A stretch of 48,596 bases of DNA, from assembly GCA_016841005.1 (NCBI GenBank), contig JAEORG010000223.1:1-48596 (forward strand), written 5' to 3'. The DNA is from Candidatus Thorarchaeota archaeon (GTDB lineage Archaea; Asgardarchaeota; Thorarchaeia; Thorarchaeales; Thorarchaeaceae). How positions within the stretch are numbered: the first letter of the stretch is position 1; each line of letters starts with the position of its first letter. Of the stretch, positions 22,397 through 30,008 are shown piece after piece. The position numbers and the translations under genes are program-made. The notes beneath the pieces are model-generated. The model had not been told where the DNA came from. It worked only from the letters and a program-made list of their open reading frames with translations, and did not search any database.

Positions 22397-23893
22397 TTAC
22401 GAATTGAGCTGCTTCCATCGTATCAGTATCACAATTATCACTGCGGCAGAACCTGTTACGAGTCCAAGAAACAGTGGGTTGAAGTAAAAGGGACTAGGTA
22501 ACAAACTTGAATCAGAAGAACTTGTTTCATTTGTAGTACTACTTGTAGACGAATCAGTACTTGTTCCAATAGTTGTGGTGGATGTAGATTCTGTAGAAGT
22601 TGTCACGACTGTTGTAGAATCATTATTAGTGGTAGTTGTAGTTGTTGTATTTCTATTAGTTGTGGTAGATGTTGGTTTTGGTGGTTGTGGAGGAGGATCT
22701 GCTGGTTCTTCCGCATAATACTGTGAAATCTCATAGAATGTGTCAGTATTATCAATAATTGACCCATTAGAGAGACCTGAGAATAGGGGACCAAAACAGA
22801 AAAGTGATACATTCGTAGATGTGTGATAGCCTGTCGACCAAGTAACCGAAACATTCTGGGTGCGTTCTATCCGAAGGTTTCTCTTCTCTTCTTCACTCAT
22901 GCCATCAGTAGGTAATTCGTCAGAGAGATTGTGGCTGACAACTGCAAGACCTCCAGTTTCATGATCGGCAGTGACAATTAGAATTGTGTGTTCATGCGAT
23001 TGAACGTATTCGAGGGCGACTTCCACAGCATTATCAAAAGCAATTGTTTCGAGTGCTACTCCAATTGGATTATTTGCATGAGCTGCATGGTCGATGCGGC
23101 TACCTTCAACCATAAGGAAGAAACCATTGGGATCGTTTGATAGAATGCTGAGAGTCTTGTTTGTCATCTCAGCAAGAGAAGGCGTTTGAGAATAGTTACG
23201 TACTTCTTCGTAGTCCATGTGACTTCCTGCAAATAGTCCAAGGACCTTACCAGTCTGTACATCTAATAGTTCAGTCCGATTCTGGACAATGGTGTAATTT
23301 TGAGATTCCATTTCTTGTAGTTGTGCTGGTGAGAAATATGTAAAACCTCCTCCAAGAAGAACGTCCACTTCAGCCTCTTCTACAAGTTGTCTTGTAATCT
23401 CAACGTAGTTGTTTCTACTTGATACATGAGTTGCAAAACAAGCTGGTGTGGCATGTTGTATTTCGCTGGTTGCTACTAGCCCGGTAGCTTTTCCGTCTAG
23501 CTGAACATTTTCAAGAATTGTATCTAAAATTGTTCCATTAGGTAATACAGAAACCATTCCATTATTTGTCTTCCAACCTGTGGCTATCGCAGTAGCTGCA
23601 GCAGCTGAATCAGTTATGCTGTTATCAGCACTGAATGTCGTAACTGTTAGGGTCAGAGGTGCATCTTGCATTGTTAGATTACCACTTGTACCATATTCGA
23701 CAAGTCGGCCAAGTTCTATCTGAGCTGGCCCCATCCCATCTCCAATCATTAGGATTACATTATAGGGTTCTGGATCTGAAGTAAGTGCATGAGTATTGTA
23801 GATATCAACTCTGACATTTGGAGCTGCTACTAGTGCTAGTAGCAGAGTAACAGCCAATGTACTTAGTTTAAGACGAGATAACAACAATATCAT
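22397..23893 (-). CDS. Secreted, membrane-anchored alkaline phosphatase (PhoA family)
   Basis: A 498-residue exported phosphomonoesterase. The signal peptide (about 5-24) is followed by the catalytic domain: metal-binding Asp52 in MIGDGMG, nucleophile Ser96 in SITDSAAAATAIATGWKT, and the metal ligand clusters LMVEGSRIDHAAH and TADHETGG. A linker of about 70 residues made almost wholly of Thr, Ser and Asn precedes a C-terminal membrane helix and short basic tail. The linker carries several N-x-T/S sequons and is probably glycosylated, holding the enzyme away from the membrane. It would release phosphate from organic phosphates outside the cell. No phosphate transporter is in the window. Confidence 0.93.
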   Translation of the reverse strand: MILLLSRLKLSTLAVTLLLALVAAPNVRVDIYNTHALTSDPEPYNVILMIGDGMGPAQIELGRLVEYGTSGNLTMQDAPLTLTVTTFSADNSITDSAAAATAIATGWKTNNGMVSVLPNGTILDTILENVQLDGKATGLVATSEIQHATPACFATHVSSRNNYVEITRQLVEEAEVDVLLGGGFTYFSPAQLQEMESQNYTIVQNRTELLDVQTGKVLGLFAGSHMDYEEVRNYSQTPSLAEMTNKTLSILSNDPNGFFLMVEGSRIDHAAHANNPIGVALETIAFDNAVEVALEYVQSHEHTILIVTADHETGGLAVVSHNLSDELPTDGMSEEEKRNLRIERTQNVSVTWSTGYHTSTNVSLFCFGPLFSGLSNGSIIDNTDTFYEISQYYAEEPADPPPQPPKPTSTTTNRNTTTTTTTNNDSTTVVTTSTESTSTTTIGTSTDSSTSSTTNETSSSDSSLLPSPFYFNPLFLGLVTGSAAVIIVILIRWKQLNS

Positions 23894-23941
23894 TAATGAA
23901 CCAGAATAGATTCTATATAATACTCCCTGAGATGAAATCCA

Positions 23942-23955
23942 TTCGATATATCGAA
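23942..23955. promoter_or_regulatory. Perfect 14-bp palindrome upstream of the alkaline phosphatase gene
   Basis: TTCGATATATCGAA is a perfect palindrome in the spacer between the phosphatase and the divergent ribonucleotide reductase gene, 49 bases before the phosphatase start. Its position suits an operator, but a 14-base palindrome is expected by chance a few times in the window. Confidence 0.25.
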
Positions 23956-24084
23956 GATTCAGAACTCTTTTGAGATAGGGACATAATTGTTACCTTTTTC
24001 GAAATTACCAAAGACAAAATTCTATAGGGAGAATAAATAGCAAGGACAAAACGGATTGATGAGCTTCAATCCGGTGGATGACAG

Positions 24085-26112
24085 ATGCCGGGAGGAAAGA
24101 CTTTGCAAGTTGAAAAGAGAGATGGACGCATAGTTGATTTTGATGATTCAAAGATAGAGAAAGCCATCACAAGTGCCTTTGAATCGATTGATCTTGATAC
24201 TAGTCCCGTGAGAGGGCTCACCCAGGAAGTCGTCAAAATAATTCAAGAACGAGGAGTAGAAACTATACACATTGAGGAGATTCAGGATATAGTTGAAGAT
24301 ACTTTGATGCTAAGGGGATACACCAAAGTCGCTCGCAGGTACATCCGCTATAGAGAGAAACATAGAGAAACTAGGAAGATTCTGCGTCAAGTAGGAGTAG
24401 TAGACGACCTCAAATTTGGACCTAATGCAGCAACCGTGCTGAAGAGGTATCTACTGAAGGATCCAGATGGTAATCCTATAGAAACTCCGTCAACACTCTT
24501 TCAAAGAGTTTCTTCAGCAGTTGCGAGTGTTGAGAGTAGATATGCTGAGAGTGCAGACGAGGAAGAGTATGCAAACCTATTCTACTCCATGATGACTCAG
24601 TTAGAGTTTCTACCCAATAGCCCAACTTTGTTCAATGCAGGAACTCCCTTAGGCCAATGCAGTGCTTGCTTCGTATTGCCAATAGATGATGACATGGATT
24701 CTATTTTCACATCGCTCAAACATATGGCGATGGTACAGAAATCAGGAGGTGGTACAGGATTTTCATTTTCGAAACTGCGTCCAACAGGGGCAATGGTTGG
24801 TACTACTGGAGGAGTCGCAAGTGGTCCTGTATCATTTATGAGAATATATGACACAGCTACTGACATCATAAAACAAGGTGGACGCCGTCGAGGAGCAAAT
24901 ATGGCGATACTAAGATGCGACCACCCGGACATAATGGAGTTCATAGCATGCAAAGCTGACAAGAGATCATTTAGAAACTTCAACATCTCGGTTGCTATTA
25001 CTGATGATTTCATGCAAGCAGTGAAAGAAGATGCTGAAATTGACTTGGTTGCTCCTCAGAATGGAGAAGTCATCAATCAATTGAGGGCTCGAGCCATCTT
25101 TGACGCAATCGTCCGTAATGCACATAGCTCGGGAGATCCTGGATTGATTTTCATAGACCGTATCAATCAAGAACATCCGCTCTCAGGTATGGATATTGAA
25201 TCAACCAATCCATGTGGGGAACAACCCCTTCTCCCATACGAATCGTGTGTCCTTGGAAGTATCAATCTATCAAGAATGGTTGAAGATAGCAAGGTCAAAT
25301 GGGAGAGATTGGAAGAGGTTGTTAGACTTGCTGTGAGATTTCTGGATAATATCATAGACCTCAATGCCTATCCAGTTAAAGAAATTGAAGCTACAACAAA
25401 GGCGAATAGAAAAATCGGGCTAGGAATCATGGGATTTGCAGAAATGCTCATCGAGCTAGGAATTCCATATGACTCAGAAGAGGGACTCAAGAAAGCAGAT
25501 GAAGTGATGTCATTCATTCGACAAAAAGCAGAGAGAGCCTCTTCGGAGTTGGCAAAGATAAGAGGTAATTTTGAGAATTTTGCGCATCTGAAGAATAGAA
25601 ATACCTGGAAACGTAATGCAACTCTGATTACTGTTGCACCAACAGGAAGCATCAGTCTAATAGCTCAAACCACCAGTGGTATTGAGCCGTTATTTGCAAT
25701 TACTCACCGTCGAGTGCTTGCTGAGGGAATCGAACTCACAGACGTAAATAATCTCTTTCGAAAGATTGCAGAAGAACAAGGATTCTGGAATGAAACTGTT
25801 GAGAGAGAGATTTCAAAGACAGGATCAGTACAGCATATTGAGTCAATACCAGATGATGTCAAACGAATATTCAAGATTGCCCATGAGATAGATCCTGAAT
25901 GGCATGTTAAGATGCAAGCAGCTTTTCAGAAACACACAGATAACGCAGTTAGCAAGACAGTAAATCTTCCAAGCGATGCAACAACAAAAGACGTAGAGAA
26001 AATTTACTTCCTTGCAAATGAATTAGGCCTCAAAGGTATCACGGTCTTTAGAGACGGATGTCTCAATGTTCAAGTCCTCTATGCAGGTGGATGCCCAACA
26101 TGCGAAATATAG
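24085..26112 (+). CDS. nrdJ: Class II (adenosylcobalamin-dependent) ribonucleotide reductase
   Basis: Converts ribonucleotides to deoxyribonucleotides. The 675-residue protein begins with an ATP-cone (about 5-95: KRDGRIVDFDDSKIEKAI). The catalytic domain has the first redox cysteine Cys192 (GQCSACF), the radical cysteine Cys377 with Glu379 and Asn375 (STNPCGEQPL), and the second redox cysteine Cys388 (YESCVLGSINLSRM). Other class II features are KSGGGTGFSFSKLRP and TVAPTGSISLIA. The chain ends soon after the barrel with GGCPTCEI. The long cysteine-rich tail seen in many class II enzymes is reduced to this one CxxC. A weak GGTGGA-like Shine-Dalgarno precedes the ATG. It stands alone. The gene fits a cobalamin-using cell, as does the corrinoid protein at the left edge. 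Confidence 0.95.
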   Translation: MPGGKTLQVEKRDGRIVDFDDSKIEKAITSAFESIDLDTSPVRGLTQEVVKIIQERGVETIHIEEIQDIVEDTLMLRGYTKVARRYIRYREKHRETRKILRQVGVVDDLKFGPNAATVLKRYLLKDPDGNPIETPSTLFQRVSSAVASVESRYAESADEEEYANLFYSMMTQLEFLPNSPTLFNAGTPLGQCSACFVLPIDDDMDSIFTSLKHMAMVQKSGGGTGFSFSKLRPTGAMVGTTGGVASGPVSFMRIYDTATDIIKQGGRRRGANMAILRCDHPDIMEFIACKADKRSFRNFNISVAITDDFMQAVKEDAEIDLVAPQNGEVINQLRARAIFDAIVRNAHSSGDPGLIFIDRINQEHPLSGMDIESTNPCGEQPLLPYESCVLGSINLSRMVEDSKVKWERLEEVVRLAVRFLDNIIDLNAYPVKEIEATTKANRKIGLGIMGFAEMLIELGIPYDSEEGLKKADEVMSFIRQKAERASSELAKIRGNFENFAHLKNRNTWKRNATLITVAPTGSISLIAQTTSGIEPLFAITHRRVLAEGIELTDVNNLFRKIAEEQGFWNETVEREISKTGSVQHIESIPDDVKRIFKIAHEIDPEWHVKMQAAFQKHTDNAVSKTVNLPSDATTKDVEKIYFLANELGLKGITVFRDGCLNVQVLYAGGCPTCEI

Positions 26113-26115
26113 TCG

Positions 26116-26808
26116 CTATACTGTGGCTTGATGAATAGCGAATACCCCTAAGAACAACTTTCTAACTCTTACATCTTTGAAACCTGCGAGTTTGAGTATC
26201 CCGGCGAACTCGATAGGGTCATAGAAATTCTGAACTGTGTATGAGAGATATGAGTACCCTGTTCTAGAACCGGAGATCATCTCTCCAAGTCGCCGTACTC
26301 CTAGACGAACATAGAGATGGTAAAGTTCTCGAATCACTCTATTCGCAGGTTGACTAGTTTCAAGGTTAATGAAAAGCCCTCCAGGTTTAAGGACACGATT
26401 GAATTCTCTAAAGTATGAAATCAATCGCTGTTTTGTTGGATTGAGATTTCTTGTCGCATATGAAATGGTTATCAAATCAAACGTATCATCCCGAAAAGGC
26501 AGATTCCCTGCATCAGCCAATGAAAAATGGATTTCTTCTGATTCGGATTTTGATTTCCCATTTCGTAGCATGGGAAGAGAAAAATCAACTGAGAATACAG
26601 ATGTTTCAGGAGGAGCTATATGTTGTAGAGCTATTGCCATTTCACCAGTACCACTACAAACATCCAACCATTTCTTACCACTAAGTTGTGACACTAATTC
26701 TGAAGTCTTCTTCCTCCATAGGATATCAAGTCCTAAAGTAAGGAGATGATTAATCATCTCATATGTATTGGATGCTTCAGCATAGATTTTTTGAACTCCC
26801 TTACTCAT
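26116..26808 (-). CDS. UbiE/MenG-like SAM-dependent methyltransferase
   Basis: A 230-residue class I methyltransferase related to demethylmenaquinone/ubiquinone C-methyltransferases. It opens with QKIYAEASNTYEMINHLLTLGLDILWRKK, close to the family's FDxxAxxYDxMNxxLSxGxHRxWR pattern. SAM motif I is WLDVCSGTGEMAIAL, then VDFSLPMLR, DAGNLPFRDDTFDLITISYATRN, and the post-motif RVLKPGGLFINLETSQP. In archaea with menaquinone this could modify quinone, but the substrate might also be another isoprenoid or lipid. It ends 3 bases before the end of the RNR gene (convergent) and follows the WD40 gene by 9 bases on the same strand. Confidence 0.85.
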   Translation of the reverse strand: MSKGVQKIYAEASNTYEMINHLLTLGLDILWRKKTSELVSQLSGKKWLDVCSGTGEMAIALQHIAPPETSVFSVDFSLPMLRNGKSKSESEEIHFSLADAGNLPFRDDTFDLITISYATRNLNPTKQRLISYFREFNRVLKPGGLFINLETSQPANRVIRELYHLYVRLGVRRLGEMISGSRTGYSYLSYTVQNFYDPIEFAGILKLAGFKDVRVRKLFLGVFAIHQATV

Positions 26809-26817
26809 TGATAGCCC

Positions 26818-27753
26818 TCACTCTCTAAAGAGGCACTTGGGAATTTTCCAGATTTCTCCGGTGTTCCCACCCAAGTAAATATATGAATTGTCCAAAACTA
26901 TCGCATTCAGTGGGCCTGATTGTAAATCTACAAATGATGAAGCCCAGTCGTTTTTCGAATATCTTCTAAGGGTTCCATCGTCAGATACGGAAAATATTGA
27001 ATCGTCATCAATTGCAATAGCATTCACGTTGTCTGTGTGCCCCTCAAGTACTGCGATACACTCCCAAGAATCCTTATTCCAGACACGAATGGCACTTTCA
27101 AATGTGGGAGGTCTAGGAGAACCAGGTCCTCCCCACCAAACCTCCCCCGAACCTGAATATACGTTGTCAGAATCAATTGCAATTGAAAAAATATCAGCTT
27201 CGTGACCCTCCAAGTTTGATATATGACCAAATGAGTTCAAATCAAATATACTAACAAAATCATCAATGCCTCCTGCATAGAGAAACCTATCATCTACTGC
27301 AACTGAGAGGACAATATGATGCTTTGACGGGATTGATACGACCTTTGCCCAGTCAAATTTGTTCCAAAGGTCCAAATTTCCATTGGATCGCCCTGCCACA
27401 ATTTCTTTGGGTGTTGTGGTTAGAGAAAGAAATGAACTGTATTCATCATGGAGAGTTATTACACTAGTCATCCCATGTTTTGTCCAGACTCTGAGAGAGT
27501 GGTCATCTGAAACGCTTCCTGCATACACATAATTTTCATCCAACGTAAGGCTTGCCAATCCCGAATTGGTGACAGAGTGAATATTCTGATTTCGCAGGGT
27601 TTCTTGAAACCAGAGTATTAGTTTACCATCTTGTCCAACAGAGTATAATCGATTTTCATCTATAGCCAGAGCGTTTATTGAAAATTCGTGATTCACACTA
27701 CTTTGTAATGATTCCCGTCTGACTTCTTCAAGAGATAGTTGAACAGGGTCCAT
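26818..27753 (-). CDS. WD40-repeat beta-propeller protein
   Basis: A 311-residue soluble protein made of about seven WD40-like repeats, each with the strand pattern 'xx-ALAIDENRLYSVGQDGKLILW' (others: ASLTLDENYVYAGSVSDDHSLRVW, LSVAVDDRFLYAGGIDDFVSIFD, FSIAIDSDNVYSGS, NAIAIDDDSIFSVSDDGTLRRY). It has no signal or membrane helix and no other domain, so it is likely a stand-alone scaffold. The in-frame TTG at 27762 is possible, but the ATG at 27753 is preferred. It is co-directional with the UbiE-like gene and divergent from the dehydrogenase gene, with a short spacer of about 118 bases holding both promoters. Partner proteins are unknown. Confidence 0.85.
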   Translation of the reverse strand: MDPVQLSLEEVRRESLQSSVNHEFSINALAIDENRLYSVGQDGKLILWFQETLRNQNIHSVTNSGLASLTLDENYVYAGSVSDDHSLRVWTKHGMTSVITLHDEYSSFLSLTTTPKEIVAGRSNGNLDLWNKFDWAKVVSIPSKHHIVLSVAVDDRFLYAGGIDDFVSIFDLNSFGHISNLEGHEADIFSIAIDSDNVYSGSGEVWWGGPGSPRPPTFESAIRVWNKDSWECIAVLEGHTDNVNAIAIDDDSIFSVSDDGTLRRYSKNDWASSFVDLQSGPLNAIVLDNSYIYLGGNTGEIWKIPKCLFRE

Positions 27754-27871
27754 GAAAATCAAGATTTCACAAGTTGTTTCAACTTATACCTCTTCCCGAA
27801 CATGACAGTCTGAGTCATATTGAAATGGAGGCGAGAATGCTATGATGTATCCTTGAAGAGATGTGATAATC

Positions 27872-29113
27872 ATGAATCCAGTTGAAATCATTATAGTTGG
27901 AGCTGGCGATAGGGGGAATGTCTATGCGGAATTTGCAAAAGCACATCCTGACAAGGTACATGTTGTAGGAGTGGCAGAACCCAGAACGTATTATCGAGAA
28001 AAAATGGCAAACGAACATACGATACCTCCTGAGTTTGTCTTCAAAGATTGGAAAGAAATTGTTCAAAAATCACGTTTTGCTGACGCTGTTATCATCGCCA
28101 CACCTGACTCAATTCATATAGACCCTGCTGTTGCCTTTGCAAAGAAGGGATATCATATACTTCTTGAAAAGCCAATGGCACCTAATGAGGAAGGCTGTAG
28201 AGAGATAACTAAGGCAGTAATAGATAGTGGTGTCATTCTATCTGTTGGACATGTCCTCCGTTATACAAAATACACACAGAAATTAAAGCAATTACTCGAT
28301 TCAGGGGTAATTGGAGATATTGTGAACATCCAACGGATTGAACCAGTGGGGTATTGGCATCAAGCACACTCATTTGTTAGAGGAAATTGGAGGAGAGAAG
28401 ATGAATCTTCATTCATGCTTCTTGCAAAGTCATGTCATGATATTGATTGGATTCGGTACATAATGGGGAGAGAATGCAAGACAGTTTCTTCCTTTGGATC
28501 ACTTACGCACTTTAGGTCCCAAAATAAACCAAAATCTGCAGGAATACGCTGCATTGATTGTGATTACGAACCTAAGTGTCCATATTCATCATTGAAGATA
28601 TACCTTGGATTTCTAGAGAAGGGAAATACTGGGTGGCCAGTGAGCGTTATAACTTCTGATGTAACTGAAGAAGGAATTAGAAAGGCTCTGGGTGAGGGAC
28701 CATATGGAAGATGTGTATATGCCTGTGATAATGATGTTGTTGATCATCAGGTAGTAAACATGGAATTTGAAGGTGGTCTTACAGCTTCATTTACCATGAC
28801 TGCATTCACGCAGGCTAGATCAAGAGAAACAAGGATATTTGGAACTAAGGGAGAAATATATGGTAATGGCAAGATAATCCGAATCTATGATTTCCTTACC
28901 GAATCAACTATCGAACATGATACATCAGCTGACACAGAAGTTCTCGCAGACCATGGTGGAGGTGATTACTGGTTGATGCATGCATTTGTTGAAGCAGTAA
29001 GAAATAAGGATCCAACCTTAATACTATCTGGTCCATCAGAAACGCTTGAAAGTCACTTGATAACCTTTGCAGCAGAGAAGAGTAGAAGAGAGAAACGGAC
29101 AATCACATTATAG
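27872..29113 (+). CDS. Gfo/Idh/MocA-family NAD(P)-dependent dehydrogenase
   Basis: An oxidoreductase of about 413 residues. The Rossmann opening IIIVGAGDRGNVYAEFA binds NAD(P). The dehydrogenase signature EKPMAPNEE contains the catalytic-region Lys (LLEKPMA), and the later SCHDIDWIRY contains the typical HDID with catalytic His. A cysteine cluster inside the second domain (CIDCDYEPKCPYS, plus GRCVYACDND) may bind a metal, an uncommon insert that some inositol- or sugar-dehydrogenase-like members of this family have. The substrate is unknown, with sugars or cyclitols the usual case. The ATG at 27872 is chosen over the GTG at 27863. It is followed by a candidate terminator. Confidence 0.88.
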   Translation: MNPVEIIIVGAGDRGNVYAEFAKAHPDKVHVVGVAEPRTYYREKMANEHTIPPEFVFKDWKEIVQKSRFADAVIIATPDSIHIDPAVAFAKKGYHILLEKPMAPNEEGCREITKAVIDSGVILSVGHVLRYTKYTQKLKQLLDSGVIGDIVNIQRIEPVGYWHQAHSFVRGNWRREDESSFMLLAKSCHDIDWIRYIMGRECKTVSSFGSLTHFRSQNKPKSAGIRCIDCDYEPKCPYSSLKIYLGFLEKGNTGWPVSVITSDVTEEGIRKALGEGPYGRCVYACDNDVVDHQVVNMEFEGGLTASFTMTAFTQARSRETRIFGTKGEIYGNGKIIRIYDFLTESTIEHDTSADTEVLADHGGGDYWLMHAFVEAVRNKDPTLILSGPSETLESHLITFAAEKSRREKRTITL

Positions 29114-29145
29114 CAATTTGTCTAGGATTTACGTCCAACACATTG

Positions 29146-29170
29146 AACAAAGCCAAAATAGATCTTTGTT
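29146..29170 (+). terminator. Candidate hairpin terminator of the Gfo/Idh/MocA gene
   Basis: AACAAAG and CTTTGTT form a 7-bp AT-rich stem with an 11-base loop, followed by TCTTT. It lies 33 bases after the stop codon. The stem is weak, so the call is tentative. Confidence 0.35.
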
Positions 29171-29244
29171 TCTTTGGTCAGCATCAATATACGGCTGATT
29201 GATATGGGTATATTGTCATACTATGTGCCAGTGGTGAAAGATAA

Positions 29245-29427
29245 TTGGGATGGGCTATTAGAGTGCTATTGGTTGTTCTGATAATACTGATGATTGGACT
29301 ATTTCTTGTCAGCATCCCAAATATTGTCAGCCCAGACTTTCAATTTGCTTGGACCTCACTCATCATAATCCTAGGAGTAAATATCTTGTTTGCCGTCCTA
29401 GTACTCTTTCGCATCAGTAAGAATTGA
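29245..29427 (+). CDS. Small two-helix membrane protein
   Basis: A 60-residue protein. Two hydrophobic helices (about 5-25 and 37-57: IRVLLVVLIILMIGLFLVSI and TSLIIILGVNILFAVLVLF) are joined by a short loop with prolines, and the tail is basic (RISKN). The start is TTG with GGTG 7 bases before. A GTG six codons in is the alternative. There is no recognisable family. It lies alone between the dehydrogenase and the SnoaL-like gene. It is short and hydrophobic, so it is moderately supported. Confidence 0.5.
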   Translation: MGWAIRVLLVVLIILMIGLFLVSIPNIVSPDFQFAWTSLIIILGVNILFAVLVLFRISKN

Positions 29428-29519
29428 ACTCCAGTATGCCTATAACTTTGGAGCAAGTTTGAAGCGTCTGGATATTTATTCTAAAGAGTTGCTAGATTGC
29501 ACATTGGTTAACCTCAAGA

Positions 29520-30008
29520 ATGTCTAAGTCTTTGATAGTTAAGTTTAGAGAGTTGTTGAAAATGAAAGACAGAAATGAAAAAATTGGCCGTCGATGGTAT
29601 GAAGAGATGTGGTCCATACCAGACCTCTCTGTAGCTGATGAGATTGTTGATAAGGACTACAATCCCGATTGGGTTTCTATTGATGCTATTGGTCCTGACC
29701 AAATCAAGCATGAAATCAAGTATTTTCGGTCTGTATTTCCAGATTTAGTGTATGAAATCATAGACATTAATGGAACCGAAGACCGTGTATGGATAAGGTA
29801 CAAAGGAACAGGCACTCATAAAGCGAATGCCTGGGGATTTGAACCAACCAATAAGAAAGTCGAGTTTGAAGGAATGACTATATTATACATCAATTCAGAA
29901 GGCAAAATCGTAGATAGATGGGGATCTTTCTGTTTTTACGATATACTCACTGAACTAGGTGTGGTGCCACCCTTCTGGGAATTAAGCAAGCATTTTGGAA
30001 ATTCATGA
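29520..30008 (+). CDS. SnoaL-like (NTF2-fold) polyketide cyclase-type protein
   Basis: A 162-residue soluble protein of the SnoaL/ester-cyclase family (NTF2-like fold). Conserved family features are the opening helix with RRWYEEMWSIPDL, VDKDYNPDW, the FPDLVYEI strand, WIRYKGTGTHKA and KVEFEGMTILYINSEGKIVDRWGSF. Many members in prokaryotes have no known substrate, and the catalytic Asp of true cyclases is not certain here. The ATG has a TATA-like box (TATTTATT) about 46 bases before. The stop codon overlaps the end of the convergent aminopeptidase gene within TCATGA. Confidence 0.78.
   Translation: MSKSLIVKFRELLKMKDRNEKIGRRWYEEMWSIPDLSVADEIVDKDYNPDWVSIDAIGPDQIKHEIKYFRSVFPDLVYEIIDINGTEDRVWIRYKGTGTHKANAWGFEPTNKKVEFEGMTILYINSEGKIVDRWGSFCFYDILTELGVVPPFWELSKHFGNS

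Noticed and set aside
22500..22690. GT/TTG-rich low-complexity tract as a DNA repeat
   Set aside because: It is the reverse complement of the Thr/Ser-rich linker of the alkaline phosphatase, with varied codons, and shows no clean repeat unit.
24597..25013. Minus-strand frames opposite the ribonucleotide reductase
   Set aside because: They are mirror frames of highly conserved coding sequence, with no Shine-Dalgarno or promoter and no protein pattern.
26369..26749. Plus-strand frame opposite the UbiE-like gene
   Set aside because: The translation has no family features, and the minus strand carries clear methyltransferase motifs at the same place.
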